Positions 34,009 through 43,800 of a stretch of 64,000 nucleotides of DNA are shown here, piece by piece (within the stretch, counting starts at the first letter, position 1; each line of letters opens with the position of its first letter). Source of the stretch: Belliella kenyensis (GTDB lineage: Bacteria; Bacteroidota; Bacteroidia; Cytophagales; Cyclobacteriaceae); contig NZ_JAKZGR010000003.1 in NCBI RefSeq assembly GCF_022549675.1, forward strand, positions 310,001 to 374,000. Reading direction: 5' to 3'. The notes beneath the pieces are model-generated. The model had not been told where the DNA came from. It saw only the letters and a program-made list of their open reading frames with translations, and searched no databases. The position numbers and the translations under genes are program-made.

Positions 34009-35223
34009 ATGAATCTTAGACTTAATTCCGAATTTGGTACTTTGAAGGCTGTTTTGATGCATAGGCCGGGTAAGGAAATCGATCGACTTACTCCTTACAA
34101 CAAGGAATTTTTACTTTTTGAGGATGTGCCTTACTTAGAGGCTATGCAGCAAGAGCATGATTATTTCACCAATTTGATCAAGCAAACTACAGGAGCTACT
34201 GTTTTTAGACTTCAAGAACTTTTGATTCAGGTTCTTTCGGATGAGAAGCTGCTTTTTAAATTAATGAAGCAAGCACTAGGGAGATCAGGAATGGTGCATT
34301 TGGCGGAGCAAATTATAGGAAGATTATCTACAGCAGAGTGTGCTGTCGCATTGATGGCTGGAGTAAAGGTACATGAACTAAGACGGAAAATCCCAAACCT
34401 TTCTGCGGGTGAGCTAATGGAATATGCATTTGTAATTCCTCCAAGTCCGAATCTTTATTTTCAGCGTGATCCTATGGCTGTGACCCCTGGAGGAATTGTA
34501 TTTTCTAGTATGAAAATGGAAGGTAGACAGCGAGAAGCGGATTTGCTTCGTAGCATATTTGAAAATCATCCAGATTTTAAAGAAAATGTTAACTGTATTT
34601 ATCCTGTACCAGGGCATGACAATCCCGCAAGTATTGAAGGTGGGGATATCATCGTACTTTCCAAAAAAGCTGTAGCCATTGGGAATTCAGAAAGGACAGA
34701 TGAGAAGGCCATCTACCATGTCGCCAAGGCTCTTCTTGCCGAAGGCACTGTAGAGCGCGTGTATGAGGTTCATTTGCCCAAGAAAAGAAATTACATGCAC
34801 CTGGATACGGTGTTTACTATTTTGGACGAAAACTTGGCACTGACATACCCTGATGCCCTGAATGCTGTACTTCAAACATCTCTTTACACCTTGAAAGAGA
34901 TCAAAGATGATAAGGTTCACATCAAAAGAGAAGTTCTTAATGAGTCTTTACTGACTGTATTGGAAAAAGAAATTCCCTATCTGGAAATTTTGCATACGGC
35001 AGCAGGCAATCCTGATTATGCTATGAGGGAGCAATGGTTTGATGGCGCCAATGTATTTGCTATAGGTCCAAGAAGGGTGATTTCCTACAATAGAAATAAG
35101 CACACCAACCGTGCATTGAGAAGCCTTGGTGTGGAGGTTTTGGAAATTCCTTCTTCGGAACTTTCTCGTGGTCTTGGTGGTCCTAGGTGCATGACGATGC
35201 CATTGAGTAGGGCGAAGATTTGA
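34009..35223 (+). CDS. arcA: Arginine deiminase
   Basis: 404 residues with the guanidino-modifying fold. Visible residues: FQRDP near 153 (substrate Arg/Asp), IEGGDIIVL, MHLDTVFT (catalytic His), and the nucleophilic Cys in GGPRCMTMP near the C-terminus. It converts arginine to citrulline and ammonia. No ornithine carbamoyltransferase, carbamate kinase or arginine/ornithine antiporter lies beside it, so it is not in a classical arc operon; it may act in nitrogen supply or arginine turnover. It has its own upstream palindrome and ends before a pair of inverted repeats. Confidence 0.93.
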   Translation: MNLRLNSEFGTLKAVLMHRPGKEIDRLTPYNKEFLLFEDVPYLEAMQQEHDYFTNLIKQTTGATVFRLQELLIQVLSDEKLLFKLMKQALGRSGMVHLAEQIIGRLSTAECAVALMAGVKVHELRRKIPNLSAGELMEYAFVIPPSPNLYFQRDPMAVTPGGIVFSSMKMEGRQREADLLRSIFENHPDFKENVNCIYPVPGHDNPASIEGGDIIVLSKKAVAIGNSERTDEKAIYHVAKALLAEGTVERVYEVHLPKKRNYMHLDTVFTILDENLALTYPDALNAVLQTSLYTLKEIKDDKVHIKREVLNESLLTVLEKEIPYLEILHTAAGNPDYAMREQWFDGANVFAIGPRRVISYNRNKHTNRALRSLGVEVLEIPSSELSRGLGGPRCMTMPLSRAKI

Positions 35224-35258
35224 GTTATTTCCTGCCCTGCTTTCTTGTCGTTTGGGTT

Positions 35259-35428
35259 AACTTTTCCAAAGTTCAGATTTGTCCAAAGTGTTTGAATTAA
35301 CATTTAATCCAACTTTGGAAAAGTTTTAATCAATTGTCGATTGGATCAGCTGATTAAAACTTTTTTTCCAAAGTTCAGATTTGTACAAAGTGTTTGATTT
35401 GTCATGTAATCTAACTTTGGAAAAGTTT
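35259..35428. repeat. Nested inverted and direct repeats
   Basis: Two ~65-base direct copies (35261-35325 and 35364-35428) share CCAAAGTTCAGATTTGT, CAAAGTGTTTGA and TAATC.AACTTTGGAAAAG. Each copy is an inverted repeat in itself (TTTTCCAAAGTT/AACTTTGGAAAA). The stretch between them is a third inverted repeat, AAGTTTTAATCA/TGATTAAAACTT (35321-35365). The 249-base gap 35224-35472 has no gene; it lies between convergent arcA and a WYL regulator. Confidence 0.7.
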
Positions 35429-35472
35429 ACACCTAATAAAATTTGCTAATGAGATAAGTGCGTAGCAAGCAT

Positions 35473-36423
35473 TCACCTCTTCATATTTTCAATCATTGAT
35501 TCTAAAGTGTTTATCATCAATTCTTTGAGTGGTTTCGGTTCGATGATCTTGATGTCGTCAGCAAAAATGATAAGCCAACGAAGTATTCCCTCCAATGAAC
35601 TTGTCATGAAAGTCATTTCAATATGATGTTCCATTTCTTTTTCCATGACAAATCCGTGATTGAATTTTTGGCTTTTTAAGTATTTGGCTATTTGTTTGGA
35701 TACATGAATGACTACTTGAATCAAAGTCTCTTCCTTTTGAAGCTGATTGAGGTAGGTTTTGAGTGAAGGATGCCTGTTGGGATATTCTTCATCCGTCTGT
35801 TCTATTTGCTGTATCCTATCCACTCGGAATGTGCGGTATGCTTTTCTTAGCCCGCACCAAGCGATAAGGTACCACCTGTCAAAAGCATAATATATACCAA
35901 CTGGCTCAATTTTTCGACGACTTCTTTCTTCTTTCAAGAATGTGATGTATTCGATGATCAACCTTTTCTTACTTGCTAAACTTTTGATGATGGGGTGAAG
36001 TCCAATTTGCTTGTCGGAAGGTTGGCTAGGGGAGAAGCCTTCCATGATTTCAATGTGAGTAGACACATCTTCAAGGGTTGATTTGTCAGCATGTTTCATC
36101 ACGGCCTTGATCTTCATCATGGCTGATTGAAAGTCTTGATTCATTCCTTTTCCAGTGATTTTCTCATAGATTTTTTCAACTACCAGAAATGAAAGTGCTT
36201 CTTCTTTGGTGAACATCAAAGGCGGAAGTCTATATCCTTCTACCAAGGTATATCCTATACCAGCCTCTGCGGTAATGGGCACTCCTGACTCTTCCAATGC
36301 CTTCATGTCTCGGTATACTGTTCTCAAACTGATACCAAACCTATCCGCTATATCTTGAGCTTTGATACACCGTTTAGATTGAAGCTGTGTTAGAATGGCG
36401 GTTAGTCTTTCGAGCCGGTTCAT
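35473..36423 (-). CDS. HTH-WYL transcriptional regulator (YafY type)
   Basis: 316 residues: N-terminal HTH_11 (IKAQDIADRFGISLRTVYRD), a linker, a WYL domain (residues ~140-215, with KIEPVGIYYAFDRWYLIAWC and the RTFRVDRI strand), and a C-terminal WCX domain. WYL domains sense a ligand, often a nucleic acid or nucleotide, and change DNA binding. It is divergent from a DinB-family gene (36707), a pairing seen often in this phylum; it probably controls that gene through the shared 283-base gap. Confidence 0.9.
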   Translation of the reverse strand: MNRLERLTAILTQLQSKRCIKAQDIADRFGISLRTVYRDMKALEESGVPITAEAGIGYTLVEGYRLPPLMFTKEEALSFLVVEKIYEKITGKGMNQDFQSAMMKIKAVMKHADKSTLEDVSTHIEIMEGFSPSQPSDKQIGLHPIIKSLASKKRLIIEYITFLKEERSRRKIEPVGIYYAFDRWYLIAWCGLRKAYRTFRVDRIQQIEQTDEEYPNRHPSLKTYLNQLQKEETLIQVVIHVSKQIAKYLKSQKFNHGFVMEKEMEHHIEMTFMTSSLEGILRWLIIFADDIKIIEPKPLKELMINTLESMIENMKR

Positions 36424-36706
36424 ATTTTACTGAGGTTGGAAGCTGAAATATTTTTGAAAATTAAGTAACAAAATGAATTTTTCTAAATACTACTGACATA
36501 AGGCTGTCACTCTCATGTCTTTTTTTTGTGAAATAAATCAAATAAAACAGTAAATGAGGAAAGGATTTTTGGTATTTGACTTTTATCAATCAAGTCAAAA
36601 ATCAAATGGGACATGATGCTTTAATGACGGGTATGCATCATGTTTTATTTCTGATACTTAATATGTCTTCAAATACCTATTTAATATTCACAAAAAATAA
36701 AACACC

Positions 36707-37210
36707 ATGAAAGATTCAAATTCTGTTACATCCGCAACAAAATCAACACTTCTTATGACACAACAGCAACTCTTGGAGCATTGGCAGGGACACAGGGCCT
36801 TGACGAGGAGAGTGATTGAGGCTTTCCCAGAGGATGAGTTTTTCTCTTTTAGCATAGGTGGCATGAGGCCTTTTGCTATCATGATCAAAGAACTTATAGC
36901 CATTGCGGCACCAGGAGCAAAAGGTCTCGCTACAGACACTTGGGAGCAACTTGATGAGGAAATTGATCTTGGTCAAAGCAAGTCAGAGATACTTTCTTTT
37001 TGGGACAAGGCCACGGAGGATATCAATTACTGGTGGTCTCAAATTCCTCTGGAAAGGTTTCAGGAAGATGTACTTGCATTTGGGATGTATCAAAACAAGG
37101 GCTATTGCAATTTACTTTATTTCATCGACAATGAAATTCATCATAGAGCTCAGGCTTATGTGTATCTTAGATCCTTGGGGATAGCGCCACCTGCATTTTG
37201 GGAAAGATAA
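36707..37210 (+). CDS. DinB-family protein
   Basis: 167 residues with the four-helix DinB pattern: LLEHWQGHRALTRRV at the first helix, GGMRPFAIMIKEL, and the metal-ligand end IDNEIHHRAQAYVYLRSLG. It is a putative metal-dependent hydrolase or transferase of unknown substrate. It is not closely similar to the DinB protein at 3559-4002. It is divergent from the WYL regulator and followed by a strong terminator. Confidence 0.85.
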   Translation: MKDSNSVTSATKSTLLMTQQQLLEHWQGHRALTRRVIEAFPEDEFFSFSIGGMRPFAIMIKELIAIAAPGAKGLATDTWEQLDEEIDLGQSKSEILSFWDKATEDINYWWSQIPLERFQEDVLAFGMYQNKGYCNLLYFIDNEIHHRAQAYVYLRSLGIAPPAFWER

Positions 37211-37244
37211 TATAAAATAGATCATCTTTTCCCGATGCTATAGC

Positions 37245-37287
37245 CTGTCTCATCATTGCAAATGATAAATGATGAGACAGTTTTTTT
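37245..37287 (+). terminator. Intrinsic terminator between convergent units
   Basis: Stem CTGTCTCATCATT (37245-37257) pairs with AATGATGAGACAG (37268-37280), 13 bp without mismatch, followed by T7. Confidence 0.88.
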
Positions 37288-37293
37288 CATACA

Positions 37294-37848
37294 TCAGTTC
37301 GTTATCCTCATCATGGTAGGTGAACCGGTTCTTCTTATATTCCCTAGTGGGTTGGCATTGTTGTTCATTTTGTAAGTGAAGCTTAGCATATAAAACCTTC
37401 CTAGGTTATTGGTAACAGTTTGTTCTATGAAATTGACATCCGCTCGCTGGGCTACACCAATGTTTTGATTCAATAAGTTGTCACAGGACAGTTTTACCTC
37501 ACCCATATTGTTTTTGAGTACAAACCTGCTTAGGGAGATGTTGAGTAGTGGTATGGACTCGTCAAAATCGGAGGTCTGAGAATTGTATCGCAGTAGATTG
37601 TATTTGGTATTGAAGCTGTATTTTTGAAGAAAGTTTAGTCCTAAGTCAGTACTATAGCTTTGATTAATAAATCGTTGATTTTGTTGGGGGTTAAAATTAT
37701 AAGCGGTGTTTTGTCTACTAATATTGGCTGCTAAGCCAAAGTTGATGTATTCTTTCCAGGTGAAATCATACCTAAAATTACCTCCAAGATTTAAGATTTT
37801 GATTTGATCTTCCAAATCATTGAGTAGCGTAGAGATCATTACGATCAA
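37294..37848 (-). pseudogene. C-terminal fragment of a TonB-dependent receptor (beta-barrel)
   Basis: About 180 residues of alternating polar/aromatic strands (FRYDFTWKEYINFGLAANIS, FIEQTVTNNLGRFYMLSFTY) that match the last barrel strands of OMP_b-brl_3-type receptors, which are normally 750-900 residues. There is no signal peptide, plug or start context, and the 48-base gap to the next gene leaves no space for the rest. I read it as the 3' remnant of a deleted receptor. A slightly different reading, a small barrel lipoprotein, is unlikely without a signal peptide. Confidence 0.65.
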
Positions 37849-37896
37849 AGGGATTGGGTATTATTTTTCGGTGTAATCGCGCTGGTTTCAAGTAAT

Positions 37897-39819
37897 CTAA
37901 TTTTCTAATACATACTCAATTTCAATCCTGTCATTTTCTATATGCTCGGAGTCGCTGCATGGTAGGCCAGGTATACAATCATTGAGAAGCTTCGTAGAGC
38001 CAAGCCCGATGGCAGTTATCCTTGAGGCTTCGATCCCTTTTTCTCTCAAATAGGCTTTCACTGCTGTGGCTCTTTTGTCGGATTTCCGTTTATTGGCAGC
38101 TGGAGTACCGCGGGAATCTGTATGAGCTAGTATCTTTATCTTCAGCTTTGGGTTATGGTTCAGTGTCAGAAATAAAACATGTAGCACCTCTTCAATTACC
38201 TCCAAAGATAGCTGGTCTTTGGAGGTAAATCCACTATTGAAAAGAAGCTTTGAGTCAGCCTTGATTTTGTTCAAACCCAGATTCAGTTTTGTATTGATGT
38301 CAAGGCTATCTGGTAAATCAATTTTTAATACTTCGAAACCTGCAACAAGGAGATATTTAGCTTCAATACTGTCTTTTAGATCATTTTGTAGCGATAGCTG
38401 AAGTTCACCATTACTGTTGGTGAGGATTTCTTTGCTTTCAATTGTATTGGAAATATTAACTTTCTCATCCCGAATGGGGGTGTTGTACGCCATGTCAAAC
38501 AACCTCACCTGAATGATATCTTGCTGATTAGAAGCATTCTGTAAGTAGTACAGATCATCATCACCGCTTCTGTTGGAACTGAGTACAGCTATTTCTTCAT
38601 CTTCTTTCTCATATAATCCATAAAAAAGATCATCCCCATGAGAATTGATTGGTGGAGATAGATTTTCTGGATTGCTATATTGATTATCGGTGATTTTGGT
38701 GCTAAATATATCATATCCACCATATCCACCTTGCCCATTACTCGAAAAATAGAGAATACCTGCCTTTACAAAAGGGCTTCGTTCATCTTGTTTACTATTG
38801 ATTTTTGATCCCAAGTTTACAGGATCAGACCACTTGAGATCCCCCAGATACTTGACGCTATACAGGTCCAATCCTCCACTACCACCAGGCATATCTGAGG
38901 AGAAGATGAGCAACCCTCTTTCTTCATCCCAAAACGGATCGATCATTGCGAATTCCCTTTTGGATTTGTTGAAGAGTTTTTTCTCAGGACCATATGAACC
39001 ATTCCTTAATTTTTCTCTGAAGAAAATTTCTGGAAATGAGGCATCTTCATCTTTCGAAAGTAGTTTTTTGATACCTGAAGCTTCTTCAACTTGACTTGCC
39101 GCATAGAATACAAATTGGTCTGAAAAGGTAACACTGCCATGTTGGATCTTATCTTTGATAAAAGGGACTTGTTCTACAATGCCATCATTTTGACCTGATG
39201 CTTGTCGATAGGCCTTGAAACTTAAGCTTTCGTAGGGATTTCCAGTTCCAGCAAAGAATTTGTTTGGTCTATTGGAGACAAAATAGTGATACCCATCATG
39301 TATCCTTAACCCAAAATCACGGTATTTAGAATTCAAATTTGTGAACGTACTCAATTCATCAACGATTCCACTATTGACTTGATTGAGGTTTTTTTCGATA
39401 ACCATTTGCATTTTGGTCAGCTCTTGATTTTCTAAAGTTATCCTATTGGTAAATTTCGCAAACTGATATAGCGTCTTAGCCTGCTCAAAATCCCCAAGTC
39501 TTACCAATGATTCGAAAAATGGTATGATGTCCTCTGTAGAAAGCTCATAGTTAGACCTGAGGTAGGAGTAGCCTTCTACAGCAGCCTCAAAATTCTTGAT
39601 TTGATATTGAGAATGGGAAAGACCCTGAATCGCTTCTTTGGTTTCTTTTATCTTCAAGGAAGACTTGAAGTGATCTATCGCCAAAAGATAGTCGCTATTT
39701 TGAAAAGCAATATTTGCTTCGGCAATTTTCCTTTTTTCCTGAGTTTGTAAAACTTGGGCATTGACAAACCCTACTGAAAAAAGGAGTATAGTGAGTATGT
39801 ATATTTGAAAACGTTTCAT
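37897..39819 (-). CDS. OmpA-family protein with TPR and PD40 repeats (type IX secretion-associated)
   Basis: 640 residues: signal peptide to NAQ, TPR-like helices (~25-140), PD40/WD40-like beta-propeller repeats (~150-420; IDPFWDEERGLLIFSSDMPG, GILYFSSNGQGGYGGYDIF), a carboxypeptidase-like module, and the OmpA peptidoglycan-binding domain (~525-640; ILAHTDSRGTPAANKRKSDK). The family includes PorE-like proteins that link type IX secretion machinery to the cell wall. It is the last gene of an operon with PorP/SprF and an adhesin, separated from PorP by 5 bases. Confidence 0.9.
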   Translation of the reverse strand: MKRFQIYILTILLFSVGFVNAQVLQTQEKRKIAEANIAFQNSDYLLAIDHFKSSLKIKETKEAIQGLSHSQYQIKNFEAAVEGYSYLRSNYELSTEDIIPFFESLVRLGDFEQAKTLYQFAKFTNRITLENQELTKMQMVIEKNLNQVNSGIVDELSTFTNLNSKYRDFGLRIHDGYHYFVSNRPNKFFAGTGNPYESLSFKAYRQASGQNDGIVEQVPFIKDKIQHGSVTFSDQFVFYAASQVEEASGIKKLLSKDEDASFPEIFFREKLRNGSYGPEKKLFNKSKREFAMIDPFWDEERGLLIFSSDMPGGSGGLDLYSVKYLGDLKWSDPVNLGSKINSKQDERSPFVKAGILYFSSNGQGGYGGYDIFSTKITDNQYSNPENLSPPINSHGDDLFYGLYEKEDEEIAVLSSNRSGDDDLYYLQNASNQQDIIQVRLFDMAYNTPIRDEKVNISNTIESKEILTNSNGELQLSLQNDLKDSIEAKYLLVAGFEVLKIDLPDSLDINTKLNLGLNKIKADSKLLFNSGFTSKDQLSLEVIEEVLHVLFLTLNHNPKLKIKILAHTDSRGTPAANKRKSDKRATAVKAYLREKGIEASRITAIGLGSTKLLNDCIPGLPCSDSEHIENDRIEIEYVLEN

Positions 39820-39824
39820 TTTTA

Positions 39825-40817
39825 TTAGAAGTATTTTGGGGAATAGATCCGTCTTCTTTTTTCAGGAAATATAAAACCTATTGATACATCATGGGTAGTG
39901 AATGCACCCACGCTGATTCCGTTGATCTGGTGATCGTAGGCATAGCCTATTCTCAATCCATTGGTCATCCAAAATTGAGCTATAGCAACTACAGCACTAC
40001 TATTTCGAAGATTTTCTGAATCTACTCTATTTGCATAATCTATAGCTCTTCTATAGGTCAATCCTAGCCAAAGTTGCTCGTAAAACAGGAAGGTTGAACT
40101 AAAATCAATGCGCCCAGGTGTACGAAAGTCATCCAGCACAAGCAGGGTGTTTTTCATAGTGACTTCATTGCTTAGGTCAAACCAAAAGCCAGTATACAGA
40201 TTGATATGGACATCATTATTAATAAGGAAGTCACCTCGGTCAGGATTGGTGATGAGTGAGCCAATATTTTCAGCACCTAAACTGAAAAAAAATGTCTCAT
40301 CATAGTAGAATAATCCAGCCCTTAATTCAGGATAGAGGAAGTTAGTATTGCCCGAAAGACTGGCAGGATCCTCTGGATCTATGCCATCGAGTAGTGATTC
40401 ATCCAATCGGGAATTGATAAGGCCCAAACCTAGCCCAAAGCTTAGGAACTGTTCCTCACCAAGCTGAAGGTGATAGGCGATGTTTGATTGGAATGTGTTT
40501 GTTCTATTTGCGCCAATTTGATCACTCATCACGTACATGCCTATGCCTAATTGGCTTTTTTCTAGAAATCCATCAGCAGAAAGTGCCATGGTCGTAGGAC
40601 TTCCTTCTATACCCGTCCATTGAGTCCTGTAATAACTTTGGATGTAGAGCCTTTCTTTGTAGCCAGCATAGGCAGGATTGATAAATATGGGGTTGAACAT
40701 GTACTGACTGAACTGAGGGATTTGTTGACCATAGCTATCCTCAATGGTCAAAATGAACATAAGTCCAGGAGCAATCATGCTTATGAATAGTTTGATCAAG
40801 TTGCTTTTCATGGTCAT
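39825..40817 (-). CDS. PorP/SprF-family type IX secretion outer-membrane protein
   Basis: 330 residues: signal peptide to SYGQ, then the family hallmark QFSQYMFNPIFINPAYAGY and a barrel ending VSIGFIFPEKRRR. PorP/SprF proteins help secrete or anchor substrates of the type IX system, and many are specific to the adhesin encoded next to them. The start at 40817 overlaps the TGA of the adhesin gene (ATGA), so translation is coupled and both are made in fixed ratio. Confidence 0.94.
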   Translation of the reverse strand: MTMKSNLIKLFISMIAPGLMFILTIEDSYGQQIPQFSQYMFNPIFINPAYAGYKERLYIQSYYRTQWTGIEGSPTTMALSADGFLEKSQLGIGMYVMSDQIGANRTNTFQSNIAYHLQLGEEQFLSFGLGLGLINSRLDESLLDGIDPEDPASLSGNTNFLYPELRAGLFYYDETFFFSLGAENIGSLITNPDRGDFLINNDVHINLYTGFWFDLSNEVTMKNTLLVLDDFRTPGRIDFSSTFLFYEQLWLGLTYRRAIDYANRVDSENLRNSSAVVAIAQFWMTNGLRIGYAYDHQINGISVGAFTTHDVSIGFIFPEKRRRIYSPKYF

Positions 40818-43800
40818 TTGATTAAGGTTATGTATCCGTTCAAAATCACCTCTTGGCCATCAGGCTTTCTCCCTTTGATTTGGTAGAAATATGTGCCCGC
40901 ATTCAATCCATCACCAGCCCAATCATTTTCGTAATTGGCTGATCTGTATAGTTCAATTCCGTACCTGTTGAAGATCAAAACTTCCCAAAATGCTAAAAAG
41001 CTATCTAATCCTTGGGTTTTCCAAGTATCATTTCTTCCGTCACCATTAGGAGTGACCATATTTGCTATTTTATATTCCAACTGATCATGAGCAACACTGG
41101 AGGATGCTAATACCGTAGGAATGGAGCTACTGTCATCTATCAGATAAGCGGTGTTTACAACTGAGGCTGATGCTTGTGCAGCCCTCACTTCAAATGATAT
41201 TGAAGTACTTTCTCCACTTGCCAAACCTGGTATACTCCATCGAAGCGTCTGGGTAGCTTGGTCGAACTCAACTTGGGTCGTGCCACTTAGAATTCTCACA
41301 AAGATTACTTCCTCTGGTAAAGTGTCTATTACGATCAAGTTTGATTCGGAACCAATCTCATCTCCAGTGTTGAGAATCTCTATCTGGTAGGTAAATACTT
41401 GATCTATTTGAACGTTGGGCTGGGAGACCGTTTTGAGCATTTCGAAAGACAAGTTGATGTCTCCATCTCCATCATCACCTACTACAGGCACAGGCTGAGT
41501 TTGATCAGATTGAGTGTCAAAATTATCACCAGATACCTGTGCGGCATTAGAGACTTGTGTAGCACCATCTTGCACCATTGCTTGAATGCTATAGATTCTA
41601 GAATCTCCAGGAGCTAAAGTTTCCAAATTCCAATGGATATTTTGCCCATCAATATCACCACCGTCACTTGCAGCTATGGCAATCAATTCTACAGGAAGAA
41701 TGTCCAAAATGTTAATGTTCAATGCAGGAGCTTCACCAGTATTGGTTATTGTGATTTCATAGTTAAGAATGGATCCGACATTGATTTCACCTTCATCTGT
41801 CAGTAATTTGGAAATGTTCAATGTGGTGTTTTCATCCTCGATAGGATTTTCTCCGTCTCCATCATCATTTCCAATCACAAGAACTTCTACTGTATTTGAA
41901 CTGATGATTTCTGTATCAGATTGAATTTGACCAGTGGCAGTGTTTGGGATAATGGTGTTCATTGGAATATCATCAACAAGTCTTACGGTTATGGTCAAAG
42001 TGATGGATTGATTTACAGCTAAAGCATTGATAATCCAATTTACCGTATGGTTGTCAAGTAGTTGCACTGTACTGGATGAAGCTATGTAAGTCACCAAATT
42101 TGAAAGCACATCTGTGATCACAAGGTTTGTGATAGGCAATGTTCCATCATTTGTAACGGTGATTGAAAAAGTGACTGTCTCGCCAGCTTTAGCTTCTAGT
42201 TGATCTACCGATTTTTCGATAGAGAACGTCGTACAATCGGCGGAAAATGTCAGCGCTGTGGTGAATGTTTGTTGCAAAGATTCGCAGTTGCTGTTGATCG
42301 TCACCACCAAGTATAGCATTTCTAGGCTTGTACTTGGGTTTATATTACTTATCGTAAGTGCTCCATTCTCTGCAATTGTAAAAATCGCACCCTCAAATGT
42401 TGAGCCATCATTGATTTCATTGATTTGGTCTTCATCAAAAAACCAAGAGAAAGAAACTTCTGCCTGATCATCAGGGAAGCCAGATGTAAAAGTAGGAGTG
42501 AGGGTTACATCATCTCCGGCACAAATGTTTTGCTCATTTCCAGTGATAGTTAATACTACTTCATCAAGTGCCTCCTGAACATTGATTTCTATAGGCAATC
42601 TTTTCGATTCTAAGTCGCAGACAGGATCATAGGCAGACACATAATATGTTTTTGTATCAGTGATCTCCTCGGTTACAAATGGAACAGCACTTGGGTTTTC
42701 GGCTAAAGGAATACCTTCTGTCTCTACTTCATACCATCTAAGGAGCAAGCCGTCTGGTACGTTGGCTGTCAAGGATGCTGTTTCTCCTGTACAAACCAAA
42801 ATAGGGAGTAGTTCGGGAGAAATTTCTGGTGGGTTGATGCTGAATGCTATATGAGCCAGTTGAAGTGCTGGAAGTTCGACTAGTCCTGCATTCCCTCTTG
42901 CATAAGATACAGATAACCTATCCACTGGGCCATTTACTACAAATGGCACCGATACATATTCTCCATTTTGTAATAAATCAATAGCTTCCTCCGAAATCAA
43001 ATCAGAAAGTTTCTCTTCATACTGCAAACTGTTCACCTCAAAGCCTCTTATCGAGACTCTTTGAAGGTCAGCGGTTCCAATGTTTTGGTCACTAAATTTA
43101 AATGTCAATTCAAATGTTGTGTTTCCATCAGAAGTTTTAGATAGCGTTACAAACTGCTCTATGACTGCATTTGAATTGTTGGATGTGAGGTTTAGTTCTG
43201 AGTATGAAGTGGTGCCTGGTTGTAATATATTTTCGACATCAAAGGCAGGCTGTACTCCAAGCAAGTTGGATAGATTGAAGTTTTGTAAATTGATACCAGT
43301 AAATGCTGATGTAATGCAATCATGGTCTGGAGGTATGATAAACACACCAAATATATCAGTAGAAGCACTATTACCAAGCCCCAAAAGGGCACTGATTCTA
43401 TCCGTCAGCCTAATACTTTGAAATTCCTGTTGTGGTCGGATTTGTACATAAAAGTTTCTTTCTTCGTCTACAACTATGCGAAGATTGTCACCCGCAAAGT
43501 CTTCTGGGTTGGCCGTAGAACCAGATAGAACAACTTGATTTCCATTTCTAGCTTGAACTTGCAAAGTGTGATTTCCAAACAACCCATTATCAAGTAGGCT
43601 ACTCCCCAGTCCACCTGAAGTTCCTCCAAGAAGATTTTCTAATATATTGATATCGAAATCTACTTTTATAAATACCAGTGTATTGGCAGGTAGCACGCTT
43701 GGGAAACCCAATTCCAGCACTCCAGTACTAGCACCTATTCCTAGAGCTACACCCGTGCTTGAGGTGATTCGAGCAAAGGTATTTAGGTTCTCATCTATTG

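Noticed and set aside
36707-37210. DNA-damage-inducible polymerase DinB
   Set aside because: DinB here is the name of a four-helix metal-binding family; there are no polymerase motifs.
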